In this document: in pieces, positions 1-7,556 of the stretch | How positions within the stretch are numbered: position 1 is the first letter of the stretch | Layout of the letters: every line of letters starts with the position of its first letter | Assembly (NCBI GenBank): GCA_046717125.1 | Contig: JBKJVQ010000006.1 | Span: 1-8,712, forward strand | Reading direction: 5' to 3' | From: JBKJVQ01 sp046717125 | Lineage (GTDB): Bacteria; Pseudomonadota; Alphaproteobacteria; Rhizobiales; Methyloligellaceae | DNA length: 8,712 nucleotides | Program-made: the position numbers and the translations under genes | The notes under the pieces: model-generated | Told to the model about the DNA's origin: nothing | The model's input: the letters and a program-made list of their open reading frames with translations, nothing else | The model's database searches: none

Positions 1-10
1 ACACGACAGT

Positions 11-41
11 CCCTGCCGGAGCAATCCGGCCGGGATTTTTT
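11..41 (+). terminator. Rho-independent terminator of an upstream gene
   Basis: The stem GCCGGA (15-20) pairs with TCCGGC (25-30) around a GCAA tetraloop of the stable GNRA type. CCC (11-13) with GGG (32-34) extends it past one mismatch. A run of six T follows at 36-41. GC-rich stem, tight loop and T-run together are a textbook intrinsic terminator on the plus strand. It must serve a gene lying before the window, since no coding frame that I recognise ends just before it here. Confidence 0.85.
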
Positions 42-163
42 GTTGGCGCTTTGAGCCCGCCGGCGGTCCGGACTGACGCACAAAAGAAATTCACGCGTCG
101 ACCTGATCGACCGGCGCTCGACTCCCCACATTCCGGCTGCGCCAATGGGCGCCGGAGGCCGGA

Positions 164-442
164 ATGAACAAAGTCAAATTCGGGCGTTATCAGATGCCTG
201 TGCCCGAAACGCGCTGGGTCAGGGTTTCGCTCGGCGTTGTTCTCGTGATTTTCGGCATTCTCGGATTTCTGCCGATCCTCGGCTTTTGGATGATTCCGCT
301 CGGCCTGATCGTGCTTTCAGTGGACCTGCCGGTGGTGCGGCGCTGGCGACGCCAGCTCACGGTGTGGTGGCATCGCCGCAAGGATGAGAAGGCCGCAACA
401 GAGTTGGGTGCGGGAACGCCGCCGCGCGAGCCGGGCGTTTGA
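164..442 (+). CDS. Small two-helix inner-membrane protein, function unknown
   Basis: This gene encodes 92 residues. The start ATG at 164 is supported by GGAGG at 154-158, five bases upstream. A short basic N-terminus (MNKVKFGRYQ) leads into about 35 mostly hydrophobic residues (about 20-55), with a Gly-Phe-Leu-Pro turn near residues 34-37 that splits them into two closely packed membrane helices. A strongly basic stretch (VRRWRRQ and WWHRRK) follows and a polar, Pro-rich tail ends the protein. By the positive-inside rule both ends probably face the cytoplasm. Short proteins of this design, with a helical hairpin then Arg/Trp-rich residues, are common uncharacterised genes in Hyphomicrobiales and resemble the PGPGW-type putative membrane proteins, but I cannot confirm that family here. 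No function can be assigned from sequence or from the neighbouring genes. That it is a real gene is likely from the ribosome-binding site and the sensible membrane topology. Confidence 0.75.
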   Translation: MNKVKFGRYQMPVPETRWVRVSLGVVLVIFGILGFLPILGFWMIPLGLIVLSVDLPVVRRWRRQLTVWWHRRKDEKAATELGAGTPPREPGV

Positions 443-469
443 AGATCATTAGGGGCTGGGGGATCAGGT

Positions 470-543
470 TGGAGGCCACGCCCGGAATCGAACCGGGGTA
501 TACGGATTTGCAGTCCGCTGCGTCACCACTCCGCCACGTGGCC
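470..543 (-). tRNA. tRNA-Cys (anticodon GCA)
   Basis: Read on the minus strand, the 74-base sequence folds as a cloverleaf. The acceptor stem GGCCACG pairs perfectly with CGTGGCC. The anticodon arm has loop CTGCAAA, giving anticodon GCA, closed by CGGA/TCCG plus a G-T pair. The T arm carries CCCGG, then the standard GGTTCGATTCC region, then CCGGG. The discriminator base is U (T at DNA level), the identity element expected for cysteine tRNA, and the CCA end is encoded in the DNA (470-472). It stands alone, opposite to every protein gene around it. I see no T-run terminator after its 3' end. Confidence 0.96.
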
Positions 544-600
544 TGATTGCCCTGAAGCCCCACTGCGCAGGATGGCTTGGCTCTCGCACCCGCGTTAGGT

Positions 601-618
601 AAGGAGGGCAGGGCGATG
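601..618 (+). promoter_or_regulatory. Strong Shine-Dalgarno and alternative ATG for the methyltransferase gene
   Basis: AAGGAGG at 601-607 is a perfect anti-16S match and sits eight bases before an ATG at 616 that is in frame with the methyltransferase gene. Starting here would add 24 residues (beginning MLSIGIGALGSAICAG) to the start chosen at 688. The added segment is mildly hydrophobic, does not look like the family, and its first dozen codons lack the G/C-rich third positions of the gene body. The site may therefore be the true start, or a leader element. Confidence 0.45.
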
Positions 619-687
619 CTGTCAATTGGAATTGGCGCACTTGGCTCTGCGATTTGCGCGGGCTTCGTCAAGGTGCGGGGATATGCC

Positions 688-1356
688 ATGGATTTTGCCC
701 TCGCGCGGCTTAACATGGTCGAGTCGCAGGTGCGGCCGAGTTCCGTGACGGATCGCGGAGTCATCGGCGCCATGAGCGAAATCCCACGCGAACATTTCGT
801 GCCGAAATCGTTGAAGACGCTAGCCTATATGGACGGCGATCTCGCGTTGCCGCCTGAGGCGGGTGCAGATCGGCGCTTCCTGCTGGCGCCGCGGTCGCTT
901 GCACGGCTGATACAGCTCGCTACCGTCGAACCTGACGACTCGGTCCTCGATGTCGGTTGCGCAACCGGGTACTCGACAGCGATGCTGGCGCGACTGGCGC
1001 AAACGGTCGTCGGCGTCGAATGCAATCCGGGAATGGCCCACGGGGCGGCGGAGACACTACGCGGGCTCGGTGTTCTCAACGCAATCGTTGTGGAGGGACC
1101 GCTTCATGCGGGACGCAAAGATCGGGGACCGTACGATGCGATTGTCCTCAATGGCGCCGTCCCCAAGCCGCCTTCGGCCCTGCTCGATCAATTGAAGGAA
1201 CGCGGCCGGCTGGTCGCTATTGTGACAGACCCGAGCGGCGCGAGCAGTGCGCATCTCTATGTCCGGCATGGCCTGCGCGTCAGCGATTCTCGCGAATTCG
1301 ACGTGGGCGCGCTATGGCTTCCCGGCTTCGAGCGCGCGCGGGCCTTCGTTCTTTGA
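688..1356 (+). CDS. pcm: Protein-L-isoaspartate O-methyltransferase-like protein (divergent alphaproteobacterial type)
   Basis: This is a 222-residue S-adenosylmethionine-dependent methyltransferase of the PCMT family. Family enzymes methylate isoaspartyl residues in aged proteins so that they can revert to normal aspartyl bonds, in the cytosol. Visible features are an N-terminal helix with MVESQVRP (10-17), EIPREHFVP (31-39), the AdoMet-binding motif I VLDVGCATGYSTAML (86-100), the acidic ribose-binding strand end VVGVE (107-111), and PYDAIVLNGAV (148-158) followed by LLDQLKERGRLVAI (165-178). The start at 688 is chosen because family members begin close to this DFA...MVxxQ segment; an in-frame ATG at 616 has the better ribosome-binding site. 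The canonical T-I-S-x-P segment that carries the active-site serine is replaced by FLLAPRSLA (64-72), and the usual GDG by VEGPL, as I recall for rhizobial homologues. Isoaspartyl repair activity is therefore not certain, although membership of the family is. Confidence 0.85.
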   Translation: MDFALARLNMVESQVRPSSVTDRGVIGAMSEIPREHFVPKSLKTLAYMDGDLALPPEAGADRRFLLAPRSLARLIQLATVEPDDSVLDVGCATGYSTAMLARLAQTVVGVECNPGMAHGAAETLRGLGVLNAIVVEGPLHAGRKDRGPYDAIVLNGAVPKPPSALLDQLKERGRLVAIVTDPSGASSAHLYVRHGLRVSDSREFDVGALWLPGFERARAFVL

Positions 1357-1376
1357 GGCTTGGGACGTCCAACGAT

Positions 1377-1397
1377 TGGACTGTTGCGTCCAGTCCA
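1377..1397 (+). terminator. Hairpin after the methyltransferase gene, weak terminator candidate
   Basis: TGGACTG (1377-1383) pairs perfectly with CAGTCCA (1391-1397) around a seven-base loop, 20 bases after the methyltransferase stop codon. No T-run follows, so intrinsic termination is doubtful. It could instead protect the 3' end of the message or be a chance structure. Confidence 0.3.
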
Positions 1398-1414
1398 CAG
1401 CTTCGAGGGAAAGC

Positions 1415-1429
1415 TTAACAAACTGCTAA
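1415..1429 (+). promoter_or_regulatory. CtrA-like box upstream of tolC
   Basis: TTAA (1415-1418), seven bases, then CTAA (1426-1429) matches the alphaproteobacterial CtrA cell-cycle regulator consensus TTAA-N7-TTAA at seven of eight positions. It lies in the most AT-rich part of the gap before tolC, about 90 bases before its start. I estimate that one such match could arise by chance in a window of this size, so this is only a candidate. No convincing -35/-10 pair with standard spacing is visible next to it. Confidence 0.25.
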
Positions 1430-1521
1430 TTGCCATATTAGCCCCGCGATCGCGTCGCTACACTCCGGGATTGGGCAGTTATGCGGCGGGCGTAAGCGTG
1501 GTTTCGGTCTTTTCCCGGAGA

Positions 1522-3033
1522 ATGCGGGCATCGCTCGCGTCGCTGACGGCAATTGTGCTGGGCGCGGCGGGTATTGCAGGTGCAGCTGGGCCTGCTGCTG
1601 GCGAATCTCTGCTGAGCGCACTCGGCTCCGCCTACGTCATCAATCCGATACTCAGCGCGCAGCGTGCGCAGCTTCGGGCTACGGACGAGGAAATCGCACG
1701 TGCGAAGGCGACCGGCCGGCCGGTCGTGATCGGAGACGCCGATGTTGTATACGAATATCAGCGTACGACAATCCGTCCTGGCATGCGGGACGGTGGTGGT
1801 GGCGACGCGGGCGCCCCGGTCATTATTGGAGCCGACGGTACCGTAATCGGCGGCGGCGCAGGCGCATTCCAGGGTGGGGGCTCGGGATCGGCGAGCGAGC
1901 GTTTGGTCCGGGAAGAGGAAAACCGCCCGCGCGGCTATGGCGTTCAATTCGAACAGCCGATTTTCCGCGGATTTCGTACCAGGAACGCCATCCGGCAGGC
2001 CGATGCGAATATCTATGCCGGCCGCGAGCAGTTGCGTTTGATCGAGCAGCAGACGCTGCTGGACGCAGTGGTCGCTTACATGGACGTTGTGCGCGACCTG
2101 GCGATCGTAAAGCTGCGCGAGAACAACGTAAATGTGCTGAGCGAGCAGCTCAAAGCGACGCAGGACCGGTTCGAGGTCGGCGAAGTGACGCGCACCGACG
2201 TTGCCCAGGCCGAAGCGCGCCGAGCAGGGGCAATTTCGGAACTGAATCTTGCGCAGGCGCAGCTGAAGTCGAGCCGGGCGACCTATGAGCGCGTCATCGG
2301 CCATCCCCCATCCGGGGTCAGCAATCCCCCTTCGATCGCAGGCTTATTGCCCCATGCAGTGCAGGAGGCGACTGCCATAGGCGATGCCGAGCACCCGCAA
2401 ATCCAGGCACAGGTCTTCCTGGAACAGGCGTCACTCCATAACGTGAATCTGATCGAAGGCGAGCTCTTGCCTGAAGTGACGGTCGAAGGCCGCTATCAGG
2501 AACGGTTCGGTATCTCCGATTCGATCGAGTCGGTCGAAACCGCAACGATTGTCGGACGGGTCAACATTCCGCTTTATCAGGCCGGCGATGTGGCGGCGCG
2601 CGTCCGGCAGGCCAAGGAGATCAACTTCCAGCGCCAGCGCGATGTCGAGACGGCGCGGCTCCAGGTCAACGCCGACGCGATCAGCGCATTTGGCAATCTG
2701 TCAGGCGCGCGGGCGACGATCATCTCCGCCCGGTCCCAGCGCGACGCCAACCAGGTGGCTCTGACGGGCGTGCGCGAGGAGGCACGCGTCGGTCAGCGCA
2801 CCGTGCTCGACGTGCTGAATGCCGAGCAGGAATTGCTCAACTCACAGGTTCTGCTGGTTACAGCGGAACGCGACACGACGGTCGCGGAATATACACTTCT
2901 GTCGGCGATCGGGCGCCTCAACCCGCCGGGTATCGGCATTCCGAGCCCTTACTACGACCCTACCGCGCACTATCACGCGGTGAAGAACAAATGGTTCGGG
3001 CTGAGCCCTAACCGGCTATTGCAAGTCCCCTAG
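1522..3033 (+). CDS. tolC: TolC-family outer-membrane efflux channel
   Basis: This gene encodes a 503-residue outer-membrane channel protein. TolC trimers form a beta-barrel pore and a long periplasmic alpha-helical tunnel that joins tripartite drug efflux pumps or type I secretion systems. A signal peptide (RASLASLTAIVLGAAG, cleaved near residue 27) precedes two homologous efflux repeats. Family landmarks are NPILSAQRAQ (41-50), RFEVGEVTRTDVAQAEAR (216-233), LYQAGDVAARVRQA (351-364) and GQRTVLDVLNAEQELLNSQ (424-442), followed by a short C-terminal tail. Residues 86-122 form a Gly-rich insert just before VQFEQPIFRGF, where the first surface loop is expected. ATG 1522 is the first in-frame ATG and fits the signal peptide, but GGAG sits only one base before it, so GTG 1498 (adding MVSVFSRR) is a real alternative. 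No pump or adaptor gene lies in the window, so its partner is unknown. Confidence 0.93.
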   Translation: MRASLASLTAIVLGAAGIAGAAGPAAGESLLSALGSAYVINPILSAQRAQLRATDEEIARAKATGRPVVIGDADVVYEYQRTTIRPGMRDGGGGDAGAPVIIGADGTVIGGGAGAFQGGGSGSASERLVREEENRPRGYGVQFEQPIFRGFRTRNAIRQADANIYAGREQLRLIEQQTLLDAVVAYMDVVRDLAIVKLRENNVNVLSEQLKATQDRFEVGEVTRTDVAQAEARRAGAISELNLAQAQLKSSRATYERVIGHPPSGVSNPPSIAGLLPHAVQEATAIGDAEHPQIQAQVFLEQASLHNVNLIEGELLPEVTVEGRYQERFGISDSIESVETATIVGRVNIPLYQAGDVAARVRQAKEINFQRQRDVETARLQVNADAISAFGNLSGARATIISARSQRDANQVALTGVREEARVGQRTVLDVLNAEQELLNSQVLLVTAERDTTVAEYTLLSAIGRLNPPGIGIPSPYYDPTAHYHAVKNKWFGLSPNRLLQVP

Positions 3034-3068
3034 GGAAAACTGCATCGGGTCGCGCGCGCTTCTACGGC

Positions 3069-3094
3069 CTTGCGCCGCACATGACTTGCGCCGC
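3069..3094 (+). repeat. Pair of 10-bp direct repeats upstream of popZ
   Basis: CTTGCGCCGC occurs twice, at 3069-3078 and 3085-3094, with a 16-base period, in the 150-base gap between tolC and popZ. It lies 90-115 bases before the popZ start, where a regulator could bind. The second copy could also supply a weak -35-like TTGCGC. Function is inferred only from position and exact repetition. Confidence 0.4.
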
Positions 3095-3183
3095 GGCGAC
3101 ATGATACGCTATGCCCCGGGAGGGGCAGGCAACCCGAGTGGTGCGACCGCCGGGCGTGGATTAATACTGCGGCGGAGAATGGC

Positions 3184-4380
3184 ATGGCAGCGGAACGGGC
3201 TCCCGAACCCACGATGGACGAGATCCTCGCATCCATCAAACGCATCATCGCAGACGAAGACCGCGGTGCGCGTGAGGCTGAGGCCCGGCGTATGGAAGAC
3301 CCGTTTCGCGATCCATTTCCGACTGTCGCAAGCCCGGTCAACAGCAGCTCCCTGGGCGACGAGCAGCTCATCGCTGATATCGAGCGCGCTTTGAATAATC
3401 CCGGGCTGCCAGCCGATGCCGGTGAGGACGACATTCTCGACTTGACCAAAATCATGACTGAGCAGACGGCGTCCGCTTCTCCGGATGATGACGCCTTCGA
3501 GGCTGAATCGACACTGCGCGATGACGCGACGTTCTCCTCTGTCGACGCCGCGCTGCCCGAGACCGACGCTTCGTTCGAGGAAGACGACGTGTTCTCGCTC
3601 GATACGCCCGCGCCCGACTCCTCCGGCCAGCCCCTGAGCGGCCTGTCGGCGGAAGAAGTACCCGAGACATTTTCGGCGCTGGACGAGCCGCATGAAGTTA
3701 AATTGGATGACACGAACCCGGAAGTCGGCCGGGGCGACGATCCGTGGATGTTGAAATCCGCCGTTGAGGAGAATGCCGAAGTTCTCGATTTTGGCCGCAA
3801 GGAGCCTGCTTTCGGCGAGGCGTTCCCGGCGGCCGCGATCGAGACGCCGGAACCTTCTTTCGGCGAGGCGTTCCCGGCTGCTGCGACCGAGATGCCGGAA
3901 CGTTCTTTCGGCGATGCGTTCCCGGCTGCTGCGACTGAGACGCCGGAGCCGGTGTTCGGCGCGGAGCAGGACAGCGAGCCCGCGGATCTGACTTTCGATC
4001 CGGCTGACTCCGTTGATTCCGCGCTGAACGCGCCGGAGGACGCGGACGAGACCGTGCTCGCCTTTCCAACTCCTTTGCCTGAGGTCGAGCCAGAGGCGGT
4101 TTCTGCATCTGAATCTGCTGCTCTAGCCGAGGCTGAGGAGCTTGAAGAAACCAAACCGGCCGAGCTGCCGGACGTGATCGCGATGCCTTCCGCTCAGGAC
4201 GCATCCGCATTTGCGCCCGAGAATGATAGTGCGGCGACAAGCGGTCAGAAGTCGCTCGAGGACAGCATCAAGGAGATGTTGCGGCCGATGTTGCGCGAAT
4301 GGCTCAACGAGAACATGCCGCGGATTCTGGAGTCCGCGCTGCGCGACGAGCTCCAAGCGGGGACCCTGCCCAAGGAGTGA
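3184..4380 (+). CDS. popZ: PopZ, polar organising protein (DUF2497 family)
   Basis: This gene encodes 398 residues with the three-part PopZ design. The N-terminal helix PTMDEILASIKRIIADED (9-26) is the known partner-binding segment. Residues about 30-350 form a long acidic, Pro/Glu/Asp/Ala/Ser-rich linker that is surely disordered. The C-terminal helical oligomerisation region is LEDSIKEMLRPML followed by REWLNENMPRILESAL (358-385). In Caulobacter, PopZ self-assembles into a polar condensate that anchors ParB/centromere and cell-cycle kinases; in Agrobacterium it marks the growing pole. The ATG at 3184 follows GGAG (3174-3177) at six bases. At 398 residues it is over twice as long as Caulobacter PopZ (177), all of the extra length being linker. 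Part of this comes from a 16-residue tandem repeat at residues 207-260. It lies directly before valS, a gene order I recall from rhizobia, and ends in its own strong terminator. Confidence 0.92.
   Translation: MAAERAPEPTMDEILASIKRIIADEDRGAREAEARRMEDPFRDPFPTVASPVNSSSLGDEQLIADIERALNNPGLPADAGEDDILDLTKIMTEQTASASPDDDAFEAESTLRDDATFSSVDAALPETDASFEEDDVFSLDTPAPDSSGQPLSGLSAEEVPETFSALDEPHEVKLDDTNPEVGRGDDPWMLKSAVEENAEVLDFGRKEPAFGEAFPAAAIETPEPSFGEAFPAAATEMPERSFGDAFPAAATETPEPVFGAEQDSEPADLTFDPADSVDSALNAPEDADETVLAFPTPLPEVEPEAVSASESAALAEAEELEETKPAELPDVIAMPSAQDASAFAPENDSAATSGQKSLEDSIKEMLRPMLREWLNENMPRILESALRDELQAGTLPKE
3802..3963 (+). repeat. 48-bp in-frame tandem repeat in the popZ linker
   Basis: Three full units lie at 3802-3849, 3850-3897 and 3898-3945, and an 18-base partial unit at 3946-3963. 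Each encodes a 16-residue unit of the form E-(P/R)-x-F-G-(E/D)-A-F-P-A-A-A-x-E-x-P. Units two and three differ at only four of 48 bases, so the expansion is recent relative to the rest of the gene. The unit length is a multiple of three, so copy-number changes keep the frame. Confidence 0.9.
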
Positions 4381-4394
4381 TCCTCCCGATCCGG

Positions 4395-4422
4395 TTGACA
4401 GTGCGGGCCGCGCGGGGATAAC
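4395..4422 (+). promoter_or_regulatory. Probable valS promoter, overlapping the popZ terminator
   Basis: A perfect -35 TTGACA (4395-4400) is followed after 16 bases by GATAAC (4417-4422), which matches four of six bases of the -10 consensus including the central ATAA. The predicted start of transcription is near 4429, giving a valS leader of about 25 bases. The -10 element falls in the loop of the popZ terminator hairpin. Confidence 0.6.
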
Positions 4423-4442
4423 CGGCGCGGTCCTTTATTTTT
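4405..4442 (+). terminator. Rho-independent terminator of popZ
   Basis: GGGCCGCGC (4405-4413) pairs with GCGCGGTCC (4425-4433), nine base pairs with one G-U, and the loop can add two more G-C pairs. TTTATTTTT follows directly at 4434-4442. It begins 25 bases after the popZ stop codon and ends only 12 bases before the valS ATG. Stem strength and T-rich tract make intrinsic termination very likely. Confidence 0.85.
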
Positions 4443-4454
4443 GTGCGATCCGCC

Positions 4455-7232
<2,778 letters not shown>

Positions 7233-7271
7233 CCGGACGAATCGTCCTCTCGCCGTATCGCAACCCGCGAC

Positions 7272-7294
7272 GTGGCCCGATTTAATCGGGCCAC
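7272..7294 (+). terminator. Perfect 10-bp hairpin after valS, probable transcript end
   Basis: GTGGCCCGAT (7272-7281) and ATCGGGCCAC (7285-7294) are perfect inverted copies separated by TTA; as RNA this gives at least nine pairs with a five-base loop. It lies 39 bases after the valS stop. No T-run follows on either strand, only the mixed CCATATATCTTG, so it may be an atypical terminator, a 3'-end stabiliser or a bidirectional barrier. Confidence 0.55.
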
Positions 7295-7384
7295 CCATAT
7301 ATCTTGCTCGATGTGGTGCTCCGGCTACCCGGGAACCTCGCGGAGCGACGGTCGCGGGCCGCCGACACGCTTTACACCCCGACT

Positions 7385-7400
7385 GTTGCGCATGCGCAAC
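7385..7400. promoter_or_regulatory. 16-bp perfect palindrome upstream of ilvD, candidate operator
   Basis: GTTGCGCATGCGCAAC is identical to its reverse complement and lies 108 bases before the ilvD start. Further TTGCGC half-sites follow in direct orientation at 7413-7418 and 7424-7429, 11 bases (about one helical turn) apart. This is the pattern expected of a dimeric regulator with auxiliary sites. As RNA it forms a six-pair hairpin with loop CAUG. The regulator cannot be named from the sequence. Confidence 0.45.
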
Positions 7401-7556
7401 GAAGTGAGGCATTTGCGCCCGCATTGCGCCATAAACCTTGTGTTAGTGGTCGCTCCTTGCGACGCAAGACGGCGCTCCAGGCAACACAGAAGACACAGAA
7501 GACGGCTATGGACGCTAAAACCTTCGACAAATCGCGCCTTCCCAGCCGGCATGTGA
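7392..7556 (+). CDS. Candidate branched-chain amino acid leader peptide upstream of ilvD
   Basis: An open frame of 54 codons from ATG 7392 contains Ile-Asn-Leu-Val-Leu-Val-Val at 7431-7451, then Ala-Pro-Cys-Asp-Ala and an Arg/His-rich stretch, and ends inside ilvD in another frame (49 bases of overlap). Runs of Ile, Val and Leu codons are the hallmark of ilv leader peptides in enteric bacteria, where ribosome stalling senses charged tRNA. Here the run uses ATA and TTA, codons that should be rare in a GC-rich genome. Against it: no clear ribosome-binding site before ATG 7392 (a TTG at 7413 follows GTGAGG only three bases away), no U-tract terminator after the run, and most of the peptide shows no other coding character. 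Stem UUGUGUU (7438-7444) can pair with AACACAG (7483-7489), which would link the codon run to the ilvD initiation region. This is a hypothesis, not an established gene. Confidence 0.22.
   Translation: MRNEVRHLRPHCAINLVLVVAPCDARRRSRQHRRHRRRLWTLKPSTNRAFPAGM
7456..7468. promoter_or_regulatory. 13-bp inverted repeat CTTGCGACGCAAG before ilvD
   Basis: CTTGCG and CGCAAG are perfect inverted copies around a single A, 40 bases before the ilvD start. It shares the TTGCG half-site with the 16-bp palindrome at 7385-7400. As RNA it forms only a five-pair stem with a GAC loop, so a protein-binding site on DNA is at least as likely as an RNA structure. Confidence 0.4.
7484..7501 (+). repeat. 9-bp tandem repeat at the ilvD ribosome-binding region
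   Basis: ACACAGAAG occurs twice without a gap, at 7484-7492 and 7493-7501. The GAAG of the second copy lies six bases before the ilvD ATG and is the only Shine-Dalgarno-like sequence there. ACACAG within either copy can pair with UUGUGU around 7438-7443, so the repeat may take part in controlling ilvD translation; that role is inference. Confidence 0.5.

Noticed and set aside
443..469. Possible terminator for the tRNA-Cys gene or the small membrane-protein gene.
   Set aside because: Only a short GATC-bounded C/G-rich stretch is present, with no stable stem and no T-run on either strand.
1360..1521. Upstream in-frame extension of tolC to a TTG at 1360.
   Set aside because: The first 54 codons would place extra residues before a clear signal peptide, include the hairpin and the AT-rich regulatory stretch, and lack a good ribosome-binding site.
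1438..2304. A 288-codon open frame on the minus strand opposite tolC.
   Set aside because: It is a shadow of the tolC reading frame with no recognisable motif or ribosome-binding context.
3147..3175. CCGCCG (3147-3152) and CGGCGG (3170-3175) could form a stem touching the popZ ribosome-binding site.
   Set aside because: Six pairs with a 17-base loop in GC-rich DNA is weak and expected by chance; no competing structure or ligand-binding fold is visible.
3030..4154. A 374-codon open frame on the minus strand opposite popZ, rich in Ser and Ala.
   Set aside because: It mirrors the low-complexity, codon-biased popZ sequence; its Ser/Ala-rich product has no recognisable domain, and popZ in the other strand shows clear family motifs.
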